Shown here: positions 33,180 through 46,852 of the stretch, one piece after another
Numbering within the stretch: position 1 is the stretch's first letter
Layout of the letters: each line of letters starts with the position of its first letter
Assembly: GCA_033782935.1 (NCBI GenBank)
Contig: JAWQEG010001350.1
Span: forward strand, 62,001 to 126,000
DNA length: 64,000 bases
Direction of reading: 5' to 3'
Source: Petrolisthes cinctipes
Lineage: Eukaryota; Arthropoda; Malacostraca; Decapoda; Porcellanidae
The notes under the pieces: model-generated
What the model was told of the DNA's origin: nothing
What the model saw: the letters and a program-made list of their open reading frames with translations, nothing else
Database searches by the model: none
Translations under genes and position numbers: made by a program

Positions 33180-33337
33180 GCCTTCTGATATGATTAGAAG
33201 TTTCAATTCTAAAGGTTCTGAAGAGGAGAATAATATTATTGCTCTTGATGTACTACAATAAGAATCTGTGGCTGTAGGTATGTATACTGTATATCTAATT
33301 GTCATTATTAACATTGTTTAGCTAAGTTCTCATAGGC

Positions 33338-34251
33338 CTACTATACGTTTCAGCGCCGGACAGACGGTGTTTTTCGTAAATATCTCTTAAACGAATCGTT
33401 GTATCAATATAATATTTCAGCACACTGTCTTTAACACCCGGGCGTAATTTATGGCTGACATACCATATTCCTATATGTGTTATGTTAGGAGTTTACTGAG
33501 TGATATTAAGCCTAATCCAGTCATCATATCTAAGGCGTTATAGAGAATCGGACGAGTGTGGGGTACTCGTGTAACCCCTCCACCAACACCCCGAAATCCC
33601 CCCACCATTCCTTCCTACCCTACCCCAATATCTCATTATCCCCCTCCCCGTTTCACTCTTCACCATCCCTCTTCCATTTTTTTTTTTTTTTGACAGTATG
33701 TACAGTATATACGTATCGTTCATTAGTAATATTGTTTAATACAGTTACCGTTGTGTGTGGACATGAAAACCAGAGTGGGTCAAATTACCATTAAAGCAAT
33801 AGCTAATGCCGTTGTTAATGGCCGTATAGCCGGATAATAACCCACATATCTAAGGCCACCAGAAAAATGATTAATTTTGGTTTTGGGCAACCAAATATAA
33901 TCGTTCATTGTTGCTTCATGTGTTCTTTACCTTTTTAAATAACCAATTTATGCCTTAATTGAATATTCACAGTCTCCCGTATCCCCTCCCCCTCTCTCTG
34001 AGGTATGAGGTACCCCCCAGTCCGAGGCTATGACTCAAGTAGTGACAGGGTAGAAATCATTGACTGCCGAGGCGCACCTATTAGCAACAATGTTGTCCAT
34101 TTGCCCCCGTGGATGCAGGACAGCGTTTGTTCTTCGTCTTGCCACATTGTACAAACGTGAAAGCCAGTGATGATGAAGATGATGACATTTTCCTTGACAG
34201 TGATTGTGAATAAATTTCGTTTTATCATGTTTGCATCATTAAATCCTACAC

Positions 34252-34316
<65 letters not shown>

Positions 34317-35008
34317 GGTGATAATATAAATATAAAAGGGACAAGTCAACAAAATAACATTACATTAACTGGACCAAGTTGACATTTTATAATGAATAGG
34401 TACACAGTATCTAATAACTTCCTAGAAGGTCCAGACCACAGGTAATGCCAGTACATCGTGTTCACTTGCATGGTTGACCATAAGGACTGCAAACATGGAC
34501 CTTCTACATACTACATGTATGTAAACATGCTGTTGTACAGTAATTATCAAAGTGAAATACGTCTTGCCTCTATAGAATTGTACTGCACCATACTCTTAGT
34601 TAATAATCATATCTATACATATACATCTACATAACATTCTAATATATAATACAGTGATGGAAGAAATAGGGAGGGCCAAGAGTGATGAGGAAGGCGAGGA
34701 GCTAGGGGGAGAAGAAGAGGAGGGAGGGGTGAGAAGGGGGGGATGTAGTTGTGGTTAGGAATGGTTTGGGAGGGTGTTGGGGGGGGGGGGGCCACATTTT
34801 CCTTCGAATGCGTCAATATGACTGGCTGGCTTTGTGCTATTTTTCACGAGTAAACTCCTCGCATAACACATATAGGAATATGGTATGTCAGCCATAAATT
34901 ACGCCCGGGTGTTAAAGATAGTGTGTTGAAATATTATATTGATACAACGATTCGTTTAGGAGATATTTGCGAAAAACACCGTCTGTCCGGCGCTGAAACG
35001 GATAGTAG
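33338..35008. mobile_element. Long-TIR element, copy 3
   Basis: 1671 bp; a G-run in the right arm is expanded near 34780. The (TA)n core is at 34255-34313. Confidence 0.75.
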
Positions 35009-35271
35009 TTAGTCCTTACGGAAAATAAAACTGGCATTTTTAAGTTTACCTTCAGCAAAGTTCAGTTATATGGTCAAATATTATGTAATTGTTTTCTTTA
35101 GTGAGGAGAAATGTATTAATACAATATTCATGTACATTAAAAAGAAACAATAAAATTTGTCTTTATTTGTTTTGTGGGATCTTCATTTCAATATGTGGGA
35201 AAAAAATCCTTAATCTGTGGGAAATTGGTACTACAAAATTGGCAACACTGGTTGTGACTGAGTGGATGAAC

Positions 35272-35564
35272 TCAATGCTCTCATCTTTAAGGTAATTACC
35301 CTAGATTAGCGTAATTTGGGACTATTTAAGGTAAAGCTTTGACAATCTAAGGTACTTTCCACGAATCCTTCCGTTATTTCATGGGACGTCGTAAAATTCA
35401 TTGCTGTCAAAACTATTATAACTACATAAAAATATCGTGTGTTAAGGGTTCAATTTATGTTGAAATAATCACCTAGTTTGGTATCGAAGGTAATTTGGCT
35501 CCATCTAAGGTATTTTCAACCCACTTTTTAAGGTAATATCACAAATACTTCATGAGAACCCTGT
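35272..35564 (+). other. 293-bp segment found only before LINE copy 4
   Basis: Replaces two bases (GA) present at this point in every other unit, between GATGAAC and CATGAACTG. AT-rich, no ORF. Contains six spaced AAGGTA motifs (mostly TAAGGTAA or TAAGGTAT). Either a unit-specific insertion or ancestral sequence lost from the others. Confidence 0.8.
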
Positions 35565-35594
35565 CATGAACTGAATGATTCCCTGATTAGAAAA

Positions 35595-35831
35595 GTGACA
35601 GAGGTGGGTGAGAGAGGGATAGGAAGGGTGAGGAATAGCAATAAAAGAAGATTGATGAAGAGCTGGTGGAATGAAGATATTGAGAATGCGAGGAAGGAGA
35701 GTAATAGGAAGTGTAGAAGACTAAGGAAAAATGTAAGCAATAGTGAGGAAGATAGAATAGCATATGAGGAGGCATGGAAGGAGTATGAACTGCAGGAGCC
35801 GGTGGCGGCAGGTTCGAAAACTGAGAGCTGA
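35595..35831 (+). pseudogene. Foreign LINE ORF2 linker fragment, copy 3
   Basis: As at 12519, with Gly to Ser in the C-terminal part. Confidence 0.5.
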
Positions 35832-35895
35832 GTTTCCCAAATAATGTAAACTTTATAAAAGTTACCACATAAACTAAAGTGAAAAATAAGAGAAG

Positions 35896-36815
35896 ATGGC
35901 TAGTCGAAGAGCAAGAAGCGGAGCACGAAGAGAAGACAGCTGTGGAAGATGTGAAAACAGAGTAAAACAACAGGAGAGAGGAATACAATGTGATATGTGT
36001 AGTGTCTGGTTCCACATCGGATGTGTGCAGGTCAGTCCTATCCTATATAGAGAGTTGAAAGATATTCTGAATCAGTATGGATATGTTCTGGATGTATACC
36101 AGTAGCAAAGAAGAGACTGTTAACACCAGAGGGGGAATTAGGAAAAAAGATTGATGAGATGAAAAAGGAGTGGAGATCTTTCTTTGAGGAAAAAATGATG
36201 CAGTGGGAGGAGAGTTTAGATAAGTTAAAGAAAGATATGTTAGAGGAAATGAAGAATGAAATGGAGTTAGAACTGAAGAAAAGCGATAAGAAAATAGAGA
36301 TGATGAAAGTAGAGCTAAAAAGTGAAATGGTTGAAGATATGAAAGAGAGAGAGGAAAAAGAGAGAAAGAGGAATAATATTATCATTTATAATTTAGAAGA
36401 ACCCGAGGAATCGGAACCAAAGGAAAAGATACAGAAAGACATAGAAAACTCTCTGGATATAATACAAAGGGAAGTAAAAGTAGAGGATGTAGAAATTTTG
36501 GATGCAGCAAGATTAGGATTAATAAATGAACCAGGAAAGAAGAGACCACTCCTGTTAAAATTAAAAGAAACATGGATGAAATGGCAGATTCTGAAAAATG
36601 CAAAGAACCTTAAGAATACAAACCATAGGCTAGCAAAAAGAATATCTATCACCTTGGATATGACTAAGAAAGAGAGACAACAAAATAAGGAGCTCTGTGA
36701 GGAATTAAAAAGAAAACGAGAACTGGGAGAAAAGGGATGGTATATAAAGGATGCAAAGTTAATGAGAAATAATTTTCAAGGAGAAAGAGGACAAATATAT
36801 GGAGAACATATGTAA
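35896..36815 (+). pseudogene. APE-LINE copy 4, ORF1
   Basis: PHD frameshift present; the remainder is open for 218 codons from 36159. Has Glu to Val before the PHD split (GCVQVSP). Confidence 0.8.
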
Positions 36816-39800
36816 GATTAAACTAATAAACATACAAGGGCTAACAAAAGTAAAGATGACGGAATTACAAGATTTAATTAAAAGTGATGAATTTTTATGT
36901 TTAACGGAAACACACCAAAAGTGTGAAAATATCAGTCTCTGTGATCACATATACTCAATAAGTAATATGAGGGAAATGGAGGAAAAGAAAGGAGGGGGAT
37001 TGATGATTTTGTCGGAGAAGGATGAAGATAGTAAAATTGAAAAGATAACAACTAGAAATAAGGATTTGTTACTTTGCAAGTGTAAATTAGGAAATATTTG
37101 TTTTAAGCTGCTTTTGGTCTATTTACCTGCGGGAAATAAAGAAAAGGATAAAAGAAGATACACTAGTTTAAAAACAGAAATAGAAGGTATAGTAGAAAAT
37201 ATAGGGGAGATACCCTTTGTCCTACTCGGGGATTTTAACGGACATTTGGGATTCCTTGGAGAGCAGGAAATGGATAGACGAGGGGAAGATGTGATTAACT
37301 GGATGGAAAACTATAATCTCATTCTACTAAACAATGACCAGAGGTGTGAAGGGTTGATAACATGGGAGAGAGGAAAATAAAAAAGTGTGATAGACTTCGT
37401 TCTGGTGAACCATAAATTTTATGATGTATACGAAGCAATGAAAATAGATGAAAGAAAAGATATAACGGAATTATCTGACCATAATTTGATTGAAATATTA
37501 ATCAAATAGAAAATACACAAATGATCAATGGCAAGAAAATATTTATTATACAACAGACAAAGAAGCAATACAGAAATATAAGGAAGAAGTGGAAGGAGAG
37601 TGCAATGAAGAGGTACAAGATATGGTAGAGTTTGGTGAAATCATGACAAGAAATGCAGAATGTATATTAAAGAAAAAGTATAGAAGGAGAAAGGATAAGA
37701 AACATATAAACAGGATTGAACCACCATGGATGTGTGAAGAAATTAGAAAGGAAATCAAGAAAAGAAAGAAGCTTAATAGAGAGAAACGAAATGAGGCTAG
37801 TGAAGAAGTAAAAGATAGACTTTGGAGCTTATATAAGGTACAAAAAGATTGGGTGAAAAGATTGATCAAAGAAGCAATAATAAAACATGAGAAAAAGGTG
37901 ACAGAGGAGATAAATGGAAGTAGTGACAAAAGTAAGAGATTATGGCAATATATTGACAAATTAAAAGGTAAAGAAATAAACTATGATAAGGAGAAAGGAG
38001 AATTATATTGTACAGAGGAAGGAATACTTAAACCAGAAGATGCAGCTCAAGAGCTTAAAATGTTTTGGAAGGATATATACCAAAATCATGACAATAACAT
38101 AAAGAAGGTTTGGAACACACAAGAAAAAGGAAGGTACAAAATTTTTATAGAGGAACAAATAATGAATGAAACTAATCAAGACAAGAGACAGTACATGGTA
38201 ATGGAACATATGGATATGACTGTTGGAATGGGCCTAGCTCGGATAACAACAACCATGGAAGAACCAATAATAAATAAAGAAGAAATTATAAAAACATTAA
38301 ATGGCTTGAAAAACAAAAAGGCAGCTGGTCCAGATGGGGTAAAACGAGAATGCTACAAGGCATTGATAGATAGTGAAAAATGCATAGAAAAGTTAGTATA
38401 ATGTTTTAATAAAATAATTAGACAAGGAAAAGTCCCACAAACCTGGAAAACTTCAAGAACAGTAATGTTACCAAAAAAAGTTAAACCAACAGCCCAGGAT
38501 TTAAGACCCATAGCACTCACAAATATTGATTACAAAATATTTATGTCAATAATGAAGAGCAAAATAGAACAACAACTACAAGTTAATGATTTAAATAGTG
38601 AATTGCAGTCCGGATTTACACAGGGAAGAAGAATTGAAGACAATATACTCATACTCAGGTACTGTATTGAAAAAAGCTACAAGAACAAGACACCATTAAT
38701 CGTAGCAGCAATAGACTTTAAGAAGGCATAGGACTCAATAAAAAGAGAAGAGATCATAAAAAATCTAAAAGAAATAAAAACACATGAAAATATGATAGAT
38801 ATAATAAGTGATGTGTACCAGAATGATACAACACAACTGTGTTTAAGCAGAAAAATAGAAAAAGAGATAAAGATAACAAGCGGTATACGCCAAGGGTGCA
38901 CAGGATCTACAACACTTTTTAAATTAATAACTTTCAAAATAATTCAAGAAATGGAGAGTACAGGCCTCGGGTACAGAGATGATAAATTTGCCTTTAACAC
39001 TATCTTCTTTGCCGATGATGGACTGCAGTTTTCACAATCAATGTTAGAGGCAAAAGCAAACATTATAAGACTGAGCAATGTAAGCAGGAAATGTGGGTTG
39101 GAGTTAAATAGAAATAAGAGCAAATTCATAATCTTCAATATGGAAAATCAACCAGCAAAACTAGAAGGGATAGAAGTGGTGGAGACTATTAAATATTTGG
39201 GAGTGGATATTGGAAACAAGAGACACTGTTTTAAGAATTACAAAGTTAATATTTTAAAAAAAGCAAAGAAACTAGCAAATATGACATACTCAGTGACAGC
39301 CAAGAGTTGTAACAAACTAATGATTGGAAAAACTTTCTGGAAAGGTCTGGCATTGCCTGGAATACTGTATGGGGCTGGTGTGGTGGATTATAACAAGAAA
39401 GAAATAGATACGTTACAAAAAATTGAAAACTCAGTGTACCGAACGATCCTTGTGGCAGAGAAAACACAGCAATTAATGGACTGAGAGGAGAAGTGGGTGC
39501 CTCATTCATGAAATCAAAAATTACTAGAACAAAATTACAATATTTACAAGGAATAATGAGAGATGGAGGAAACAAATTAACATACAAAATAGTAGAAGAA
39601 TTGAAGGATAATAGAACAAATAAATGGAAGAAGGAATGTGAGGAGGGAATGAAAGCATTAGATATCAATTTAGATAAACTAAAAACCATGAAGAAGCAAG
39701 AACTCCTAAACAAGATCTATGAATTGGACACTAAGAACAGGAGAGAGGAAATGGAAAGTAAGACTACCCTAAAGATTTACAGAAAATGGAAAAAGGAAAT

Positions 39801-40280
39801 GGGAATGACAGAGGAACTATATGACAATACACCAGCATCAGTGGTGTTATTTAAATGTAGGACAAATACTTTAAACTTGGGAGATAGAAAAAGATTTAGA
39901 AAAGAGGACAATGAAACAGGATGTAAGATGTGTGGAACAGATCCAGAAAACTTAGAACATTTTGTGCTTGACTGTACTGCATGGCTATGTTGAAGAAAGA
40001 AGTAAAATTGGAAAATTGCAACAACCTTATATCGAATGCAAGGAAAACATCATTGGAGGGTTGTTATTCGACAGTGGAAAATGTTTGGACAATATAAAAG
40101 AATATGGTAAATATTGAATGAATTACCGTTATTGGGTACTGTTTTTCTACCTTCATTACCCACTTATTTAGACCATTCTAAGAATATTTTCTTCTATGAC
40201 ATTTTCTCCGCAAATAAGAATATCTTTATAAGTGCTGGAAAATAAGGGAGAAGAAATTAAAGGAACTCGGCAACAAATAA
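36799..40280 (+). pseudogene. APE-LINE copy 4, ORF2, best-preserved reverse transcriptase
   Basis: From 38792 to 39484 one frame runs through GIRQGCTGST, FADD and IKYLGVDIG to the thumb. Shared lesions remain (TAA after WERGK, TAG in motif A, TAA at 38399, C-terminal frameshift), plus the 13-bp deletion near 37507. The 110-bp insertion is present. Confidence 0.85.
40106..40215 (+). mobile_element. 110-bp element in APE-LINE copy 4
   Basis: AAGAATAT on both sides. Confidence 0.8.
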
Positions 40281-40655
40281 ACGACAGAAGAGGGGCCGTT
40301 GTAAAGGCTATCCCTCGACATCATCGCATCGCATCGCATCACTCTCAGTCATCATCATCATCAACAACAACAACAATAATAAAGTGTGAGTTTTTGTAGT
40401 TTTCTATGTTGTATTGTTGTAATTGATAATATTAATGGTTCTTTAGTGGTTTATTATGATATATACGAGTCAATAGAGAAGGAAACCAAGTGAAATACAA
40501 TATATAATTCATCGATATAAAATAATTAAATTTAACAAGTATAATCATTTAATTAATTAACACAGGCTTAGTAAATTTCGTTATTAACCTGTAAAGTAAT
40601 GAATAAAACGAGCCTGGAAACACACACACACAACCCTTAAAAAAAACCGGTAAAG
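40281..40655 (+). other. LINE tail and AT-rich spacer, repeat 4
   Basis: Same content as the first spacer; no gene seen. Confidence 0.55.
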
Positions 40656-40989
40656 GTACAGAAGTGGACCTTACTGTATAATAGATATTTTACTGTCATT
40701 ACCCACTATTTCGGACCATTCTAAGACACTTTTCTTCTATGGTTTTTCTTCCTCAAATGCCCCATTTCCAAGATAGGGCATATTCAAATGGGGCATTTTG
40801 AAATTAGCCTGACCTTACCTAACCTAGACCGCATCAGACTACCGGGACCTAACCTGGGCAAACTACCGGGACCTAACCTGGGCAAACTACCGGGAAATAA
40901 TCGTGATAAAGTACAATAAATGACAGGGGTAAAATTATAGGACCCAGCCGGATCTGGCAACACTGCTGAATTCAGGTGCACTTCTGTAC
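40656..40989. mobile_element. 16-bp-TIR MITE, repeat 4
   Basis: One change in the right TIR (AGGTGCAC) and a short internal deletion; about 334 bp. Confidence 0.7.
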
Positions 40990-41415
40990 TAATACCAAAA
41001 AAACCACACACACAAACCTGGAAATAAAAACAAGGAAATATTACGGTAATTATCTATTATATTGCCATTTTATATTACAATGTTTTTACCTTCTTTACCC
41101 ACTAATTTATAACATTCTAAGACACTTTTCTTCTATGGCATATTCTTTTGCAATGCCCCATTTCCAAGATAGGGCTTATTCAAATGGGGCATTTTGAAAT
41201 TAGCCTGACTGGTAAATATTGAAAGAATTACCATTATTGAGTACGGTATTTCTACCTTCATTACCCACTAATTTAGACAATTCTAAGACTATTTTCTTCT
41301 ATGGCATTTCCTTTGCAAATGCCCCATTTCAAAGATAGGGCATATTCAAATGGGGCATTTTAAAATTAGCCTGACCTTACCTGACCTGACTTAACCTAAC
41401 TTAGACCGCATCGGA
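40990..41415 (+). mobile_element. Two left-end transposon blocks, repeat 4
   Basis: Same modules as in repeat 1. Confidence 0.55.
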
Positions 41416-41832
41416 CTACCGGGAACTAACCTGGGCAAACTTCCGGGACCGGGAACTAACCTGGGCAAACTACCGGGACCGGGAACTAACCTGGGCAAAC
41501 TACCGGGACCTAACCTGGGCAAACTACCGGGACCTAACCTGTGCAAACTACTGGGACCTAACCTGTGCAAACTACTGGGACCTAACCTAGGCAAACTACT
41601 GGGACCTAACCTGTGCAAACTACTGGGACCTAACCTGTGCAAACTACTGGGACCTAACCTGTGCAAACTACTGGGACCTAACCTGTGCAAACTACTGGGA
41701 CCCAACCTGTGCAAACTACTGGGCCCTAACCTGTGCAAACTACTGGGCCCTAACCTGTGCAAACTACTGGGACCTAAAACCTGTGCAAACTACTGGGACC
41801 TAACCTGTGCAAACTACTGGGACCTAACCTGA
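41416..41832 (+). repeat. 24-bp minisatellite, repeat 4
   Basis: About 17 units. A two-base insertion (CCTAAAACC near 41777) breaks the 24-bp phase. Confidence 0.9.
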
Positions 41833-42075
41833 CCCAACCAAACATAACATAACATAACATAACCTTTCCTTATCCGACCTGACCTAACCTAACCTAACAT
41901 TATCTGACCTAACCTAACCAAACCTTACCTTACCTTATCTGACCTAACCTAACATAACCAAACCTTACCTTTTTTGACCTAACCTAACGTAACATAACCT
42001 TACCTAACCTAACCTAACATAGACCACAGCAGACTATCGGGACCTAACCGAGACAAACTACCGGGACCTAACTGG
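41833..42075 (+). repeat. Degenerate CCTAA tract, repeat 4
   Basis: As in repeat 1. Confidence 0.65.
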
Positions 42076-42291
42076 ACATAGTCAATTTTTGGTGCTACAG
42101 AATATTACTGTAAATATTCAGTAAATGTTTGAATCTTCAAATGATGTAAGACTGGTATTGTTATTGTTTCAGATTCATATGAAGTAACTCTGTGGTTGGC
42201 AGCCCTGACACCAATAACAGTGTGGTTGGCAGCCCTGACAACAGTAATAACCAAGTGGTCATATTGGTGGCAGAATAAAGCTGTGTTAGTG

Positions 42292-43359
42292 ATGGAGGTG
42301 GAAGGAAGTGACACCATCAATGTTGTCAGAGAAGAGAAGTGTAACAAGTTGGTCTGTCAACAATGTGGTCAAAAGTTTAGTAGGAAATGCCATCTCACTC
42401 ACCATTTGTTGACTCAAACTGGAAAGAAAATGTTTATGTGTGATGAGTGTGGTAAAGAGTTTAGTTGGAAATCTGACCTTAAGAAACACAGCATTGTTCA
42501 CACAAGAGAGAAGAACTTTGAATGTGAAGAATGTGGTAAAATGTTTGTGACAAAGTATAATTTAAAGCAACACATACTTATACACACAGGAGAGAGGAAC
42601 TTTGAATGTGAAGAATGTGGTAAAAAGTTTGTGAGAGTGGATGATTTAAAGCAACACATACTTATACACACAGGAGTGAAGAACTTTGAATGTGAAGAAT
42701 GTGGTCAAAAGTTTGTGACAAAGTATAATTTAAAGCAACACATACTTATACACACAGGAGAGAGGAACTTTGAATGTGAAGAATGTGGTAAAAAGTTTAT
42801 GACAAAGAGTGAAATAAAGAAACACATACTTATACACACAGGAGTGAAGAACTTTGAATGTGAAGAATGTGGTAAAAAGTTTCTGACAAAGGGTAAACTA
42901 AATCGACACATACTTATACACACAGGAGTGAAGAACTTTGAATGTGAAGAATGTGGTAAAAAGTTTGTGACTAAGAGTGAATTAAAGCTACACATACTTA
43001 AACACACAGGAGTGAAGGACTTTGAATGTGAAGAATGTGGTAAAAAGTTTGTGAGAAAAATTTGTCTAAAGGAGCACATACTTATACACACAGGAGTGAA
43101 GAAATTTGAATGTAATGAATGTGGTAAAAAGTTTGTGACAAAGAGTAATCTAAAGAAGCACATACTTATACACACAGGAGTGAAGAACTTTGAATGTGAA
43201 GAATGTGGTAAAAAGTTTGTGAGAAAAAGTTGTCTAAAGCAGCACATACTTATACACACAGCAGTAAAGAAATTTGAATGTAATGAATGTGGTAAAAAGT
43301 TTCTGACAAAGGGTAAACTAAAGCAGCACATACTTATGCACACAGGAGTGAAGATCTAA
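42292..43359 (+). CDS. Polydactyl C2H2 zinc-finger protein, array copy 4 (12 fingers)
   Basis: 355 residues. One finger (84 bp) fewer than the others: the second GKMFVRKKNL finger is gone and the first now carries the VTKYNL helix of finger 5. This fits unequal exchange or conversion between fingers. Frame kept. Finger 1 has Gln in place of the last His. Confidence 0.8.
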   Translation: MEVEGSDTINVVREEKCNKLVCQQCGQKFSRKCHLTHHLLTQTGKKMFMCDECGKEFSWKSDLKKHSIVHTREKNFECEECGKMFVTKYNLKQHILIHTGERNFECEECGKKFVRVDDLKQHILIHTGVKNFECEECGQKFVTKYNLKQHILIHTGERNFECEECGKKFMTKSEIKKHILIHTGVKNFECEECGKKFLTKGKLNRHILIHTGVKNFECEECGKKFVTKSELKLHILKHTGVKDFECEECGKKFVRKICLKEHILIHTGVKKFECNECGKKFVTKSNLKKHILIHTGVKNFECEECGKKFVRKSCLKQHILIHTAVKKFECNECGKKFLTKGKLKQHILMHTGVKI

Positions 43360-43642
43360 AGAATAACTTACGAAGAACCTGGTCATTAAAGAACATCAAG
43401 ATTATTCCAGTTGTGGTATTAGCGACAGGCCTGATGAAAACCAACCTAAAGAACTATCTAGAATCCATCCCAGGCTGCCCAAGTCTACGTGAAGTGCAAC
43501 TTGGTGCAATAAAAGGAACAGTCGGCATTTTGAAGAGAACCCTTGGATACTCTGCGATAAACGGTTAGGATGCAACTATAGACCCCTGGCTGGGGTACAT
43601 TGCTCCAAGATAACCTGAGAATAAGACAATTGAAAAAAAAAA
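43354..43642 (+). mobile_element. Truncated RLE-LINE in zinc-finger gene, copy 4
   Basis: Duplication GAGTGAAG on both sides (43346-43353, 43643-43650). Hairpin GACCCC/GGGGTA with one mismatch. Confidence 0.85.
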
Positions 43643-43812
43643 GAGTGAAGGACTTTGAATGTAATGAATGTGGGAAAAGGTTTGGTCAGAAATCTACCCT
43701 TAATAAACATAAAAAAGTTCATACAAGAGTATAGGATTTTAAGTGTAATGAATGTGGTAAAAAGTTTTCTGACAAATCCCAACTCACGTTACACAAAACT
43801 GTTCACACATGA
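43643..43812 (+). pseudogene. Fingers 14-15 remnant, copy 4
   Basis: As in copy 1. Confidence 0.7.
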
Positions 43813-43937
43813 AATAAAACATTGAATGTAAGTGGTGGCAAACAATAATTGCTCCCCTCCACCCTAAGCATGATAGGAAAAAACTGAAAATATCAAGAGG
43901 TAGCACATTATATTGTAGGTGTATGGTGACAAGGTGA

Positions 43938-44275
43938 GTATTCAGTGTTGCTTCCATTGGCGTCATGAACAGCTTCAAGACGAGCAGGGTAGGAAGACAA
44001 AAGTTACTCAAAAAGCTCCGTCTTGAACTCCATTACTCGAAGCACACCATTGATGTGCTCCTCCGTCTTGGTATGACTAAATGGAGTTGATAGAGGTTCA
44101 CACAACATCCTTTTTTTCAACCTCGTCCTTCAAGATAGATCCAACATTTTCACAGATGAGGAGAATTACTGGGCCACTCGTCATTACCAAGGACTATAAG
44201 GGGTACAGTTATGTTTGCATCCATAGCAAGACCCGACGATATAGGTAAAGAAAAAAACTTGTTCTGACCCTACAT

Positions 44276-44310
<35 letters not shown>

Positions 44311-44460
44311 GATGAGGAGAATTACTGGGCCACTCGTCATTACCAAAGAAGTCAATGTTGTTGTCCTTCAGAAGGTTCTGGCTGGGTTCAAAGCACTTTC
44401 ACATATGGTGCTTTGTTGTGCAGAAAGGTAACCTGAGTGACATCCACAACATTTTGAGAG
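43938..44460 (-). pseudogene. Tc1-like transposase relic, copy 4
   Basis: Same motifs; (CT)n at about 44276-44307. Confidence 0.55.
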
Positions 44461-44562
44461 TCTTGAAAAAAGGGAATGACAAGCTTTGTCAAGATCTCCC
44501 CAAAATAATCTCCATCCCAACTTTACCTCCGAGGCTTTATCACCCACATCATCCACCATACA

Positions 44563-44766
44563 GTGAAGTCCTTGTACCCTCTTGGCCTCGTCTTGTCATT
44601 ACTATCACTTACATTTTCTAATACCACAGTAGAAAGAATATTTTCACAGATGAATGTTGTTCACTCTAAACTGAGAAATCGTCTCAGTGTTAGGTCAGTA
44701 GAGGCATTAATTGTTAAAAGTAAAGTATGGATTGGTTCATTATTTTCAATCCTGTGTAAACTTTGA
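44563..44766 (+). pseudogene. hAT C-terminal relic, copy 4
   Basis: Motif unchanged. Confidence 0.65.
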
Positions 44767-44924
44767 GCCTTCTGATATGATTAGAAGTTTCAATTCTAAA
44801 GGTTCTGAAGAGGAGAATAATATTATTGCTCTTGATGTACTACAATAAGAATCTGTGGCTGTAGGTATGTATACTGTATATCTAATTGTCATTATTAACA
44901 TTGTTTAGCTAAGTTCTCATAGGC

Positions 44925-45842
44925 CTACTATACGTTTCAGCGCCGGACAGACAGTGTTTTTCGTAAATATCTCTTAAACGAATCGTTGTATCAATATAAT
45001 ATTTCAGCACAGTCTTTAACACCCGGGCGTAATTTATGGCTGACATACCATATTCCTATATGTGTTATGTTAGGAGTTTACTGAGTGATATTAAGCCTAA
45101 TCCAGTCATCATATCTAAGGCGTTATAGAGAATCGGAAGAGTGTGGGGTACTCGTATAACCCCTCCACCAACATCCCGAAATCCCCCCACCATTCCTTCC
45201 TTTCCTACCCCAATATCTCATTATCCCCCTCCCCGTTTCACTCTTCACCATCCCTCTTCCATTTTTTTTTTTTTTTTTTTATGACAGTATGTACAGTATA
45301 TACGTATCGTTCATTAGTAATATTGTTTAATACAGTTACCGTTGTGTGTGGACATGAAAACCAGAGTGGGTCAAATTACCATTAAAGCAATAGCTAATGC
45401 CGTTGTTAATGGCCGTATAGCCGGATAATAACTCACGTGTCTAAGGCCACAAGAAAAATGATAAATTTTGGTTTTGGGCAACCAAATATAATCGTTCATT
45501 GTTGCTTCATGTGTTCTTTACCTTTTTAAATAACCAATTTATGCCTTAATTGAATATTCACAGTCTCCCGTATCCCCTCCCCCTCTCTCTGAGGTATGAG
45601 GTACCCCCGAGTCCGAGGCTATGACTCAAGTAGTGACAGGGTAGAAATCATTGACTGCCGAGGCGCACCTATTAGCAACAATGTTGTCCATTTGCCCCCG
45701 TGGATGCAGGACAGCGTTTGTTCTTCGTCTTGCCACATTGTACAAACGTGAAAGCCAGTGATGATGAAGATGATGACGTTTTCCTTAACAGTGATTGTGA
45801 ATAAATTTTGTTTTATCATGTTTGCATCATTAAATCCTACAC

Positions 45843-45905
<63 letters not shown>

Positions 45906-46596
45906 GGTGATAATATAAATATAAAAGGGACAAGTCAACAAAATAACATTATATTAACTGGACCAAGTTGACATTTTATAATGAATAGGTATACAGTATC
46001 TAATAACATTTCCTAGAAGGTCCAGACCACAGGTAATGCCAATACATCGTGTTCACTTGCATGGTTGACCATAAGGACTGCAAACATGGACCTTCTACAT
46101 ACTACATGTATGTAAACATGCTGTTGTACAGTAATTATCAAAGTGAAATACGTCTTGCCTCTATAGAATTGTACTGCACCATACTCTTAGTTAATAATCA
46201 TATCTATACATATACATCTACATAACATTCTAATATATAATACAGTGATGGAAGAAATAGGGAGGGCCACGAGTGATGAGGGAGGCGAGGAGCTAGGGGG
46301 AGAAGAGGAGGAGGGAGGGGTGAGAAGGGGGGGATGTAGTTGTGGTTAGGAATGGTTTGGGAGGGTGTTGGGGGCGGGGCCACACTTTCCTTCGAATGCG
46401 TCAATATGACAGGCTGGCTTTGTGCTATTTTTCACGAGTAAACTCCTCGCATAACACAGATAGGAATATGGTATGTCAGCCATAAATTACGCCCGGGTGT
46501 TAAAGATAGTGTGTTGAAATATTATATTGATACAACGATTCGTTTAGGAGATATTTGCGAAAAACACCGTCTGTCCGGCGCTGAAACGGATAGTAG
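44925..46596. mobile_element. Long-TIR element, copy 4
   Basis: 1672 bp; (TA)n core at 45846-45902. Confidence 0.75.
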
Positions 46597-46852
46597 TTAG
46601 TCCTTACGGAAAATAAAACTGGCATTTTTAAGTTTACCTTCAGCAAAGTTCAGTTATATGGTTGTCAAATATTATGTAATTGTTTTCTATAGTGAGGAGA
46701 AATGTATCAATACAATATTCATGTACATTAAAAAGAAACAATAACATTTGTCTTTATTTGTTTTGTGGGATCTTCATTTCAATATGTGGGAAAAAAATCC
46801 TTAATCTGTGGGAAATTGGTACTACAAAATTGGCAACACTGGTTGTGACTGA

